Assembly: GCF_004514425.2 (NCBI RefSeq)
Contig: NZ_MYFN02000003.1
Coordinates: 310,001 to 374,000 of the forward strand
DNA from: Shinella sumterensis
Lineage (GTDB): Bacteria > Pseudomonadota > Alphaproteobacteria > Rhizobiales > Rhizobiaceae
Reading direction: 5' to 3'
DNA: 64,000 nt
The notes beneath the pieces were generated by a model. That model searched no databases and was not told where the DNA came from. It saw only the letters and a program-made list of their open reading frames with translations. Positions within the stretch are counted from its first letter, which is position 1. Each line of letters begins with the position of its first letter. Both the position numbers and the translations under genes were made by a program. Below are positions 37,305 through 46,001 of this stretch, piece after piece.

Positions 37305-38950
37305 AGACCGGTGGCCAGCTGATCGTCGATGCCCTCGTTGCCAATGGCGTGAAACGCGTTGCCTGTGTTCCGGGCGAAAGCTATCTCGCCGTGCTCGATG
37401 CGCTGCATGATACCGATATCGATGTGCTCGTCTGCCGCCAGGAGGGCGGCGCGGCGATGATGGCCGATTGCTGGGGCCGGCTTACCGGCGAGCCCGGCAT
37501 CTGCATGGTCACGCGCGGACCGGGCGCCACCAATGCCTCTGCCGGCCTGCACATCGCCCGGCAGGATTCCATCCCGATGATCCTGTTCATCGGCCAGGTG
37601 CAGCGCGACGCGCGCGAACGAGAGGCCTTTCAGGAGGTGGAATACCGCCGCGCCTTTACCGAGGTGGCGAAATGGGTGGCCGAGATCGATGATGCCCGCC
37701 GCATCCCGGAATTCGTGACCCGCGCCTTCGCCGTCGCGACCTCCGGCCGCCCCGGCCCCGTCGTGCTCGCCCTGCCGGAGGACATGCTGAGGGACGCGGT
37801 CGAGGCCGTGGAAGCGAAGCCCTATATGCCGGTCGAAGCCCATCCCGGCCCAAGCCAGATGGCCGAACTCGCCGCCCTGCTCGAAAAAGCCGAACGCCCG
37901 CTCGTCATTCTCGGTGGCACGCGCTGGTCGCAGGAGAGCGTCGCGGATGTCGCCGCCTTCGCCGAGCGCTGGTCGCTGCCGGTCTCCTGCTCGTTCCGCC
38001 GGCAGATGCTGTTCGATCACCTGCACCCCAACTATGCCGGCGATTCCGGCATCGGCATCAACCCGGCGCTGGGCAAGGAGATCCGCGAAGCCGACCTCGT
38101 CCTGCTTCTCGGCGGCCGTTACTCCGAAATGCCCTCATCCACCTACAGCCTGCTGCAAAGCCCCTATCCGCAGCAGACGCTGGTGCATGTCTATCCCGAT
38201 CCGTCCGAACTCGGCCGTGTCTATCGGCCGGACCTCGCCATCTGCGCCGCGCCCGACGATTTCGTCGCCGCGCTGGACGGTCTCGCTCCGAAAGCCGTCC
38301 CGGGCTGGGCGGCCCGCACCGCAGCGATGCATGAGGCCTATCTGAAGTGGTCGACGCCGCCGATGACGGGCCCGGGCGACGTTCAGATGGGCCCGATCAT
38401 GGCGTGGATCGAGGAAAACACGCCGGAGGACACCATCTTCACCAATGGCGCGGGCAACTACGCGACCTGGGTGCATCGGTTCCACCGCTTCCGCCGCTTC
38501 GCCACGCAGGCCGCGCCGACCTCCGGCTCGATGGGCTACGGCCTGCCGGCCGCCGTCGCCGCCAAGCAGCTCTTTCCCGGGCGCGAGGTCGTCTGCTTTG
38601 CCGGTGATGGCTGCTTCATGATGCACGGCCAGGAATTCGCGACCGCCGTGCGCTATGGCCTGCCGATCATCACCGTCGTCGTCAACAACGGCATCTACGG
38701 CACGATCCGCATGCATCAGGAGCGGGAATATCCCGGCCGCGTCAGCGCCACCGACCTCACCAACCCGGACTTCGCGGCACTCGCCATCGCCTATGGCGGC
38801 CATGGCGAGACGGTGGAGAAAACGGAAGACTTCGCGCCGGCCTTCCTGCGCGCCCGCGCCAGCGGCAAGCCGGCGATCATCGAGGTGAAGCTCGACCCGG
38901 AAGCGATCACGCCGCTGCGCACGCTCTCGGATATCCGGGGCGGGAAGTAG
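37301..38950 (+). CDS. Thiamine diphosphate-dependent enzyme (acetolactate synthase-like, unassigned)
   Basis: A 549-residue protein with the three-domain ALS/benzoylformate decarboxylase layout. The N-terminal Pyr domain has the cofactor-activating glutamate E48 (CRQEGGAA). The C-terminal PP domain has the ThDP/Mg motif GDG at 435-437, ending NN after the usual spacing. It lacks close resemblance to oxalyl-CoA decarboxylase, so an oxalate pathway is not assumed. With the coupled CoA-transferase it might act on a 2-oxo or 2-hydroxyacyl-CoA. The reaction is unknown. Confidence 0.88.
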   Translation: MKTGGQLIVDALVANGVKRVACVPGESYLAVLDALHDTDIDVLVCRQEGGAAMMADCWGRLTGEPGICMVTRGPGATNASAGLHIARQDSIPMILFIGQVQRDAREREAFQEVEYRRAFTEVAKWVAEIDDARRIPEFVTRAFAVATSGRPGPVVLALPEDMLRDAVEAVEAKPYMPVEAHPGPSQMAELAALLEKAERPLVILGGTRWSQESVADVAAFAERWSLPVSCSFRRQMLFDHLHPNYAGDSGIGINPALGKEIREADLVLLLGGRYSEMPSSTYSLLQSPYPQQTLVHVYPDPSELGRVYRPDLAICAAPDDFVAALDGLAPKAVPGWAARTAAMHEAYLKWSTPPMTGPGDVQMGPIMAWIEENTPEDTIFTNGAGNYATWVHRFHRFRRFATQAAPTSGSMGYGLPAAVAAKQLFPGREVVCFAGDGCFMMHGQEFATAVRYGLPIITVVVNNGIYGTIRMHQEREYPGRVSATDLTNPDFAALAIAYGGHGETVEKTEDFAPAFLRARASGKPAIIEVKLDPEAITPLRTLSDIRGGK

Positions 38951-38987
38951 ACTGGAGCGGGCGTAAAAGACCCCTCGTACCGCGCCC

Positions 38988-39326
38988 TCAGCCGCGAATG
39001 TGCTGGGTCTGTTCGTAGGTCTTCGTCGAGCGCATGCCCGAGCGGCAATAGCCGAGCATGGGGCGCGGCAGCTCGTCGAGCGCATCGACCATGCCCTGCA
39101 CCGCTTCCACCGTCACGCCCATCGGGCCGACCGGCACATGGGCCGTCTCGATGCCGAGTTCGCTCGCGCGCGCGGCAATCGCCGAGAATTCCGGCTGGCC
39201 GGGTTCCTCGTGATCGGGGCGGTGGCAGACGATGGACTTGAAACCCATGGCGGCGATCGCGTCGAGGTCCTCGACCGTGATCTGGCCGGAAACAGAATAT
39301 TCGTCGTTGATCTCGCGGATATCCAT
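38988..39326 (-). CDS. DUF442/TIGR01244-type phosphatase-like protein
   Basis: A 112-residue protein of the dual-specificity phosphatase-like DUF442 family, also found fused to sulfur-metabolism hydrolases (Blh). The signature loop is GYCRSGMRS (C near 98, R in CRSGMR), a CX4R variant of the PTP loop typical of this family. The ATG at 39326 is chosen; an ATG six codons upstream exists. It converges on the ThDP-enzyme gene. Its role may be in sulfide metabolism, but no partners are nearby. Confidence 0.85.
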   Translation of the reverse strand: MDIREINDEYSVSGQITVEDLDAIAAMGFKSIVCHRPDHEEPGQPEFSAIAARASELGIETAHVPVGPMGVTVEAVQGMVDALDELPRPMLGYCRSGMRSTKTYEQTQHIRG

Positions 39327-39396
39327 GGACGTGTCCTTTCCCAAAAAGATGCGATCACCGTTTAAGCCCGTGCCGCGGGAGCGTCAATCGCGCGTG

Positions 39397-40251
39397 CTAT
39401 CGCACCTCGAAGGAGAGCGCATAGCCGACGCTTTCGCCCGGCGCGAAATCCGGCGCCTCACCGCTGGCGATCAGTTCCTCGCGTGCGGCCAGGCGATGGG
39501 ATACCGGCTCGATGCCGAGCACGGCGCAGCCGGCCGACTGGTTGCGCCACACCTGCAGCCAAGGAAGCGTATCGGTCCGGAAGCGGATATGCACGCTGCG
39601 TCCGCTGAGCGCGGCGATCGGCCCGACCGATATCTCGGCCCAGCCGTGCACGGCCGTCTCCGCCGCCGGCACGCAGAATATCCGCATGTCGCCGTCCTCG
39701 AAGCGCCAGGGAACGCTGCCGCCGGGCAGCATCGCGCCGGTCAGCCGCGTATCCCCATCGAACAGGCCCGTGCCGAAATTGATGTGGTACATGGCAAACG
39801 GCGGCCAGGACGTTTCACCGGTATTGGTCACGAGATCGTCGAGCGTGATGTGGCCGGTAAGCCTGTCGGCCCGCCAGCGGCGCGAAAGCGCCGCCGTCCC
39901 GCCATGCGCCAGCGCGACATCGACATGCCCCTCGCAGACCACTTCGCCCTCATCCGCCTCGATCTGGATATCGCGAGCGGGGTGGGAAGAGAGCGACCCG
40001 TGCAACGGATAGCGGCGGCCGTCCGTCGCCCCCTCGACCGGCACGGGGTGGCGGATATGATCGGGCCCGCAGGTGAACAAAAAGCCCGGTAGCGCCTTAT
40101 CAATACGAGAATCGCCGTCGGACGGTATGGCCGTACCGGGGGTAATGTCCACGCCATGGAAAACGGCGGCGCCGACATCGAGTGCAGACTGCGGCGTCAG
40201 CTCGAGATGAAAGGCCTTGCCTTCCGTCGAGGCGGTCAGGGCGAAAGTCAT
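39397..40251 (-). CDS. Aldose 1-epimerase-like protein (DUF4432)
   Basis: A 284-residue protein with the galactose mutarotase-like beta-sandwich pattern. FTCGPDHIRHPVPVEG, YPLHGSLSSHPA and FAMYHINFGTGLF match the DUF4432 branch, with histidines at HG (LHGS) and the YHINFG segment as likely active-site residues. It would bind a sugar or sugar derivative; the substrate is unknown. Monocistronic and divergent from the L,D-transpeptidase, with a 228-base spacer that is AT-rich near the latter. Confidence 0.85.
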   Translation of the reverse strand: MTFALTASTEGKAFHLELTPQSALDVGAAVFHGVDITPGTAIPSDGDSRIDKALPGFLFTCGPDHIRHPVPVEGATDGRRYPLHGSLSSHPARDIQIEADEGEVVCEGHVDVALAHGGTAALSRRWRADRLTGHITLDDLVTNTGETSWPPFAMYHINFGTGLFDGDTRLTGAMLPGGSVPWRFEDGDMRIFCVPAAETAVHGWAEISVGPIAALSGRSVHIRFRTDTLPWLQVWRNQSAGCAVLGIEPVSHRLAAREELIASGEAPDFAPGESVGYALSFEVR

Positions 40252-40479
40252 GATTGGCTCCGGCCGGTATTGAGGAGAACGGGATGCTATTGCCAACAGT
40301 CACACAACGCCACCGGCAGCACGGACCGGCCCGCAGATTTCTGGCGGCTCGCTGCCCTGGTAACAACTATTTGCATGCTGCGTTGACGTTACGTTCACCA
40401 TCAATTTAGATTTTCCATATTAAGGTCTGAATTCAAGTGTTCCGTCCGCGCGATATATGCAGTCTGGCAGGTTGAGACC

Positions 40480-41895
40480 GTGAAATCGATACTGAAATCA
40501 AGCATTTCGCTTATTGCTGCGATCTCCGTGCTCGGAATCGCCACCCTGCCCGCCGCCGCGCAGCAGCACCAGCTTTCGCGCGATACGGTTCTCGTTTCGC
40601 CCGATGGCGACATTCTCGACTACGTTCCCAACGATGGCAGCGTGCGCTGGACGCGCGACAATCGCGGCCGCTCGGTGCTGGTCGATTCGTGGGGCGAGGT
40701 CATCGCCACCGCCATGCCGGCCGACAGCTACTTCGCCCGCGGCGACGACTATCGCCCCCGTCGCGACCGCTATCGCCCGGTGCGCGGCTATGACGAAACG
40801 AACCCGGAATATTTTCCGCCGGCACCCGGCTCGGACTATGGCGACGACGTGACGACGGGCTCCGTACCGGAAATGCGTGAGGCGCTGCCGGGCGATATCG
40901 AGCGCCAGCAATTGCCCGACGCCGATTTCGGCGGCTCGCAGGCCATGCCCGAATTCAACGACAACGACGACATGGCCGCCCTGCCGGCCGATCCGAACCA
41001 GGAGTTCGTGCCCGGCCCGAAATTCGCGCCCGCCACCGCGCTTGGCAAGATGTCGTCCAACGAGGTCACGGCGCTCCAGGTCTTCCTCGACCGCGAGGGC
41101 TTCTCGCCCGGCGTCATCGACGGCAAGAAGGGCTCGAACGTCACCAAGGCCATCGAAGCCTGGCAGAACGCGACGGGCGACACGCTCGACCCCAACAATA
41201 CAGAGGACATTCTGGAACGCCTGCGCCTGTCCGGCGGCATGGCCTTCACCACCTACGAGATCACCGCCGCCGATGCGGCCGGTCCCTACGTGGCGTCGAT
41301 CCCGGAAGACTACGCCCACAAGGCGGCCCTCCCGCACCTGTCCTTCACCTCGACCACGGAAATGCTGGCCGAGAAGTTCCATATGGACGAGGCCTACCTG
41401 AAGGAGATCAATCCGGGTGTGGATTTCACCATTCCCGGCACGATCGTCAAGGTCGTGGACATCGGCAAGCCGAAGACCGGCAAGGTGGCCAAGATCCTCG
41501 CCGACAAGGGCCGCAAGCAGGTGCTGGCCTATGATGCCAATGGCACGCTGATCGCCGCCTATCCGGCGAGCATCGGTTCGGCCGATACGCCCTCGCCGTC
41601 CGGCACGGTTACGGTCGAGCGCATCGCGCTCAATCCGGGCTACACCTACAATCCGAAGATCAACTTCAAGCAGGGCAGCAACGACAAGGTGCTTACCCTC
41701 CAGCCCGGTCCGAACGGCCCGGTGGGAACGGTATGGATCGCGCTGTCCAAGCCGACCTACGGCATTCACGGCACGCCGGAACCGTCAAAGATCGGCAAGA
41801 CCCAGAGCCACGGCTGTATCCGCCTGACCAACTGGGACGCCACCGAGCTCGCCAAGATGACGAGCGCCGGCGTCACGGTCGAATTCGTCGACTGA
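40480..41895 (+). CDS. L,D-transpeptidase (YkuD) with peptidoglycan-binding domain
   Basis: The start is GTG at 40480. The 471-residue protein has a signal peptide (about 1-28, ending AAA). An Asp/Pro/Tyr-rich linker follows, then a PG_binding_1 domain (about 195-245) and a C-terminal YkuD domain with the catalytic motif SHGCIRLTN (H444, C446). Such enzymes form 3-3 crosslinks or attach outer membrane proteins to peptidoglycan; L,D crosslinks dominate polar growth in Rhizobiaceae. A strong terminator follows the stop. Confidence 0.95.
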   Translation: MKSILKSSISLIAAISVLGIATLPAAAQQHQLSRDTVLVSPDGDILDYVPNDGSVRWTRDNRGRSVLVDSWGEVIATAMPADSYFARGDDYRPRRDRYRPVRGYDETNPEYFPPAPGSDYGDDVTTGSVPEMREALPGDIERQQLPDADFGGSQAMPEFNDNDDMAALPADPNQEFVPGPKFAPATALGKMSSNEVTALQVFLDREGFSPGVIDGKKGSNVTKAIEAWQNATGDTLDPNNTEDILERLRLSGGMAFTTYEITAADAAGPYVASIPEDYAHKAALPHLSFTSTTEMLAEKFHMDEAYLKEINPGVDFTIPGTIVKVVDIGKPKTGKVAKILADKGRKQVLAYDANGTLIAAYPASIGSADTPSPSGTVTVERIALNPGYTYNPKINFKQGSNDKVLTLQPGPNGPVGTVWIALSKPTYGIHGTPEPSKIGKTQSHGCIRLTNWDATELAKMTSAGVTVEFVD

Positions 41896-41919
41896 CGGAT
41901 CAGAAAGAGACGAGGACGA

Positions 41920-41942
41920 GCCGGCCACTTGGCCGGCTTTTT
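41920..41942 (+). terminator. Rho-independent terminator after the L,D-transpeptidase
   Basis: GCCGGCC / GGCCGGC with an ACTT loop, followed by TTTTT. It lies 25 bases past the stop codon. Confidence 0.92.
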
Positions 41943-42062
41943 CGTTCAAAGCACGATGGGGAAACCAAAAACCCGCCATCACCTGACCTGAAATCGCCCG
42001 ATTTCACCCCGAGAGAGCGCTTAGATCGTCCGAAACGGACGAAAGCCCTTCTTCGGTGATCC

Positions 42063-43256
42063 ATGTATGCAAAACTCCGTCCGGCCCTGATCAGCCTCGC
42101 GCTTGCCGCCACGCTCCCCCTCCCGGCCGCCGCCGCCGATCTCATGACCTTCTGGGATGCTCCGCGAAAGGGCGGCAACAGCTTCAATACGGCCGCCCCG
42201 GACGCGGCTTATTTCAAGGCGCTGGCCGCCACCGGTGCGACCTGGGTGCGCCTCACCTTCAGCAAGTGGAAAGGCGAAGGCCGCGACTTCCTGCTCGGCG
42301 ACGCCGACCGTTACACCGGCCTTCCGCACGCCGACCTCGCCGAGCTCCTCACCACCCTCGATGCCGCGCATGCTGCCGGGTTGAAGGTCGTGGTGACGCC
42401 GCTCAGCCTTCCCGGTGCGCGCTGGAAGCAGCAGAACGACGGGAAATTCGATGACCGGCTCTGGTCGGATCCCGCCTTTGCCGACCAGGCCGTCGCCTTC
42501 TGGCGCGACCTTGCGCAAGCCTTGAAGGATCACCCCGCCATCGCCGCCTACAATCTCCTCAACGAACCGGCGCCGGAAAAGACGACCGGTCTCGTTGAAA
42601 ACGGCACGATGGAAGACATTCTTGCCTGGCAGGCCAAGCACGCGAACACGCCGCGCGACCTGCCGAAACTCTACGCCCGGCTGATCGAGGCGATCCGCGC
42701 CGTCGACCCCGTCACCCCGGTCATGGTGGACAGCGGCTATTACGCCGGTCCACGGTCCCTCGCAGCATGGCCCACGCCACTGGGCGACGACAAGGTGCTC
42801 TATGCCTTCCACATGTACGAGCCCTATGACGCGACCAGCGCGCCCAACATGACGCGCGACACCCCGTTTTCCTATCCCGGTGTCGAGGCGACCTATGCCG
42901 GCGGCAAACAGAAATGGGATCGCGATGCCATCGCCCGCCACATCGGCGCGGCCTTCGACTGGGCGCAATCCCAAGGGCTGCCGGCGACCCGCATCGTCGC
43001 CGCGGAGTTCGGCTGCATGCGCCTGTGGGCGGATTGCGGCACCTATCTCACCGACGTGATGGATGCCGTCGAGGCACGCGGCGGCCACTGGGCCTTCTAT
43101 TCCTTCCGCGAAGACGAATGGGACGGCATGGATTACGAACTGCCGCCCAAGGTGAAGCCCGGCCAGTTCTACTGGCTGTCCGGCCAGGGCAAGGCAGAGA
43201 CGCTGCCGCGGAACGGCAAGCTGATGGACCTTCTGAAGACGCGCATGCAGAAATGA
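42063..43256 (+). CDS. Secreted GH5-family glycoside hydrolase (cellulase-like)
   Basis: A 397-residue protein with a signal peptide (about 1-24, ending AAA). The GH5 acid/base is in LLNEPAP (E168) and the nucleophile in AAEFG (about residue 316). WVRLTFSKW, HMYEPYDAT and WAFYSFREDEWDGMDYEL match the TIM barrel. The family includes endoglucanases, and in rhizobia a cellulase can be linked to cellulose synthesis or plant infection, but no bcs or cel genes are nearby. Substrate specificity cannot be read. Confidence 0.9.
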   Translation: MYAKLRPALISLALAATLPLPAAAADLMTFWDAPRKGGNSFNTAAPDAAYFKALAATGATWVRLTFSKWKGEGRDFLLGDADRYTGLPHADLAELLTTLDAAHAAGLKVVVTPLSLPGARWKQQNDGKFDDRLWSDPAFADQAVAFWRDLAQALKDHPAIAAYNLLNEPAPEKTTGLVENGTMEDILAWQAKHANTPRDLPKLYARLIEAIRAVDPVTPVMVDSGYYAGPRSLAAWPTPLGDDKVLYAFHMYEPYDATSAPNMTRDTPFSYPGVEATYAGGKQKWDRDAIARHIGAAFDWAQSQGLPATRIVAAEFGCMRLWADCGTYLTDVMDAVEARGGHWAFYSFREDEWDGMDYELPPKVKPGQFYWLSGQGKAETLPRNGKLMDLLKTRMQK

Positions 43257-43257
43257 A

Positions 43258-43283
43258 AAAGGCCGGGTCTTTGCCCGGCCTTT
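43258..43283. terminator. Shared terminator between GH5 and the convergent chemoreceptor gene
   Basis: AAAGGCCGGG / CCCGGCCTTT with a short loop. It spans the last base before the GH5 intergenic region and lies 17 bases from the chemoreceptor stop. A runs on one side and T runs on the other make it bidirectional. Confidence 0.85.
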
Positions 43284-43299
43284 CATTGAAGGGTGTGGT

Positions 43300-44823
43300 T
43301 CACGCCGCCCTTGTATAGCCCGAGCCCTGCGCCGGCCGTGCGGTGCCATCGGTGCGGAAGGTGGAGAGCTGTGCGGCGATGGAGGCCGCCTCCTGCGTCA
43401 GCGCCTGGCTGGCGGCATTGGCCTGCTCGACCATGGCGGCATTCTGCTGGGTGATCTGGTCCATCGCATTGACCGCCTGGTTGACGGCCTGGAGCCCGGT
43501 TGCCTGCTCGGCGGTGCTGGCGCGGATGGTGTTGAACACCGAACTCACCTCCACGACCTGCGAGACGATCTGGCGCAGCGACTGGGCCACTTCGTTGACC
43601 GAGCGCACACCGCCTTCGACCTGTCCATGCGACTTGGCGATGAGATCCTGGATGTCCTTTGCCGCCTCGGCGCAGCGCTGTGCGAGTGCGCGCACTTCCG
43701 AAGCCACCACCGCGAAGCCGCGACCCGCCTCGCCCGCGCGCGCGGCCTCGATACCGGCATTGAGCGCCAGCAGATTGGTCTGGAAGGCGATCTCGTCGAT
43801 CACCTCGATGATGTTGGCGATGGCGGCGGACGACGCCTGGATTTCGCCCATGGCGGAGATCGCCTCTTCCACCACCTCGCCGCTGCGCTGCGCGTTGTCG
43901 CGCGCGGCCATGACCAGCGCATTGGCCTCGTTGGCGCTCTGCGCGGTCTGGCGGACGGTGGTCGTGACCTGCTCGACGGCAGCCGCCGTCTCCTCCAGAT
44001 TGGCGGCCTGCCGCTCGGTGCGCTTGGCAAGATCGTCGGACGCAGACGCGATTTCGCGCGCGCTCAGATGGATCGATCCCGCGCCGACGCCGATATTGCC
44101 GATGGCCTGCGACAGGGCCGAAATGGCGTGATTGAAGTCCTCGCGCAGCGCGCCATAGGCTTCCGGCAGCGGACCGGTGATGCGCGCGGTCAGGTCGCCG
44201 TCCGAAATGCGCTTCAGTGCCGCGCCGAAGGCATCGCTGACGAGCTGGCGCTCTTCGGCGAGAACCTGCGCCTGCACCGCCTGCTGCTTGGCGACGTCGG
44301 ACGTATCCATATAGACCGAGATGGACAGGTCCATGTCGAGGAAGATCGCCTTGATGAGGCTGCTGATCCGGGCGGCAAATTCGTCAGGCGCGATGTCCGC
44401 CCGCGCGAAAAGCCCCTTCTTCGGCCAGAGCGAACGAACCGACTCCGTCAGCAGATGCTCGATGATCAGCGCGTAGCCGCCGATATACCAGCGCGGCTCG
44501 AGCCCGATGCGCGCATGGACATGCCCGATCGTCGTGACCTTGGTGGCGTAATCGGCGGTGAAATCGCCGGCGGCGATATTGGCCCAGTGCCCGAGCTGCG
44601 CATTCTTCGCGCGGTTCATGTGGGCGTCGTTCGAAAAGAGGTGGTTCACCTCCGGGCTGTTGCGCACGACGGAATAGAACTTGTCCAGTGCCGGGCCGAG
44701 CTCCTTCTCGATGAAGGGCTTCAGGCTGCGCAGCCGTTCCAGCGCGGCAGCGTCCAGGCCGAGGTAATCGAGACGGCGGGCAATATCGTGATTGGGTCCG
44801 GCAGCGGGCGATAAGGACTTCAT
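43300..44823 (-). CDS. Soluble globin-coupled methyl-accepting chemotaxis protein (aerotaxis sensor)
   Basis: A 507-residue protein without membrane segments. Residues 1-175 or so are a sensor globin; the proximal haem histidine is probably H103 in TIGHVHARIGLEPRWY. A short HAMP-like linker follows (RISDGDLTARITGPLPEAYG). The MCP signalling domain has the invariant hairpin tip IDEIAFQTNLLALNAGIEAARAGE. This is the HemAT-type arrangement, so it likely senses O2 and drives aerotaxis through CheA/CheW. No che genes are in the window. The C-terminus (GYTRAA) lacks a CheR-tethering pentapeptide. Confidence 0.94.
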   Translation of the reverse strand: MKSLSPAAGPNHDIARRLDYLGLDAAALERLRSLKPFIEKELGPALDKFYSVVRNSPEVNHLFSNDAHMNRAKNAQLGHWANIAAGDFTADYATKVTTIGHVHARIGLEPRWYIGGYALIIEHLLTESVRSLWPKKGLFARADIAPDEFAARISSLIKAIFLDMDLSISVYMDTSDVAKQQAVQAQVLAEERQLVSDAFGAALKRISDGDLTARITGPLPEAYGALREDFNHAISALSQAIGNIGVGAGSIHLSAREIASASDDLAKRTERQAANLEETAAAVEQVTTTVRQTAQSANEANALVMAARDNAQRSGEVVEEAISAMGEIQASSAAIANIIEVIDEIAFQTNLLALNAGIEAARAGEAGRGFAVVASEVRALAQRCAEAAKDIQDLIAKSHGQVEGGVRSVNEVAQSLRQIVSQVVEVSSVFNTIRASTAEQATGLQAVNQAVNAMDQITQQNAAMVEQANAASQALTQEAASIAAQLSTFRTDGTARPAQGSGYTRAA

Positions 44824-45080
44824 TCTGAAAACAACCCCGGAGAAAATGGAGAATGTGAAAGCGGCACGGTTCCATCGGGACGGCAGGCCTCACGGCATGC
44901 GCGCGTCCGCGACCCATCATGGGTCTTTCAGAAGGCACAAGGCCTTCCGTGGATGGCTTTCTGATGCGCCACTCTTAGATATGCATGGTAAATTGTTGAT
45001 TACCGCGCGACCCGATTATCCGTATGATCCGGCTGCACAAATCGTCGCAGCCGGTCCTGCAATTCCATCAAGATTTCCGG

Positions 45081-45782
45081 TCACGCCGCCAGCCGGGACA
45101 GAGCGCCTGCCCTGCGACGGCGCGCCGGAACGAGCCGAAGCACCTCCAGCGCGAGAAGCCTTGCATTCTCGCGCGCCTTGTCAAGATTGCTCACCTTTGC
45201 CGGGTCCATCGTGGCGAGCGTGCCGCCGCAATCGAAGATGTCGCGGAACGCCGTGCGCTCGGCAATCGGCGTATCCAGCACATGCACGCCCTTGGCCGAC
45301 AACAGCGCCTTGATGGCGGTCATGGCGCGGGTGGTCACCAGTGCGTTCATGCGCGTCAGGACCACGGAATGGGCGATGCGGATGCCCGCCTTCTCGGCAA
45401 GCTGGCCCAGCAGGTCGAGGATATGCGCGGCGCCACGCGCATCCATCGCACAGCCCTGCACGGGGATCATTACATGGTCGGACAGGCCGATGGCGGTGGC
45501 CACGAGCGCATCGCGCGCACCGGCGAGGTCGATGATGAAATAGTCCGTCGTCTCCCGGTTCTCGCGGATGTGGCCCTGAAGGGATGCCATCGACACCTCG
45601 GAGATCACGTCGATGTTGCGCTGGCGGCCGGTCACATCGTGCCAATGGCTGATCCAGCGCTGCGGATCGGCATCGAGGATGGTGACGCGGTATCCCTGGT
45701 TTGCAAGCTCGGTCGCGAGGATCAGCGCTGCGGTGGTCTTGCCCGCGCCGCCCTTGGCATTGGCGAATGTGATGACTGGCAT
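45081..45782 (-). CDS. Orphan ParA/MinD-family ATPase
   Basis: A 233-residue P-loop ATPase with the deviant Walker A KGGAGKTT at about 10-17. The DADPQRW segment and FIIDLAGARDAL complete the core. It is shorter than plasmid RepA/ParA proteins and has no N-terminal helix-turn-helix. No parB, parS-like repeat or repC lies nearby, so it is not a plasmid partition locus. VirC1-like or cargo-positioning ParAs are alternatives. Single gene, with a gap of about 255 bases on the chemoreceptor side that I find empty. Confidence 0.85.
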   Translation of the reverse strand: MPVITFANAKGGAGKTTAALILATELANQGYRVTILDADPQRWISHWHDVTGRQRNIDVISEVSMASLQGHIRENRETTDYFIIDLAGARDALVATAIGLSDHVMIPVQGCAMDARGAAHILDLLGQLAEKAGIRIAHSVVLTRMNALVTTRAMTAIKALLSAKGVHVLDTPIAERTAFRDIFDCGGTLATMDPAKVSNLDKARENARLLALEVLRLVPARRRRAGALSRLAA

Positions 45783-45946
45783 GGCGTTCCTCTTACGATG
45801 CGGGCGAGCGGCGTCATCGCTCTCTTCAGGGCGCCGGAAGGAAATGGCGTCGGTTGATCGAATCTTTCAAAACAGGGTTAACGAAATGCAAATATCCGCC
45901 CCGCCAGGAATTGGCAGACGGCCGAAAACCCGGCCGGAAAAACGAA

Positions 45947-45978
45947 GAAGCCCGGAAAACCAAGGCTTTCCGGGCTTC
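45947..45978 (-). terminator. Terminator of the seven-gene TRAP/amine operon
   Basis: GAAGCCCGGAAA / TTTCCGGGCTTC (12-bp perfect stem, eight-base loop) lies 24 bases beyond the alcohol dehydrogenase stop. A T-rich run (CTTCGTTTTT) follows on the minus strand. It separates the operon from parA. Confidence 0.85.
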
Positions 45979-46001
45979 TATCAAATCTCACGGGTGAGAA
46001 G

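Noticed and set aside
36108-38950. Oxalate degradation pair (frc-oxc)
   Set aside because: The CoA-transferase fits the family, but the ThDP enzyme does not show the oxalyl-CoA decarboxylase N-terminal sequence. No oxalate transporter is nearby.
45081-45782. Plasmid or chromid partition locus
   Set aside because: There is no parB, repC, repeat iterons or parS-like palindrome beside the ParA gene.
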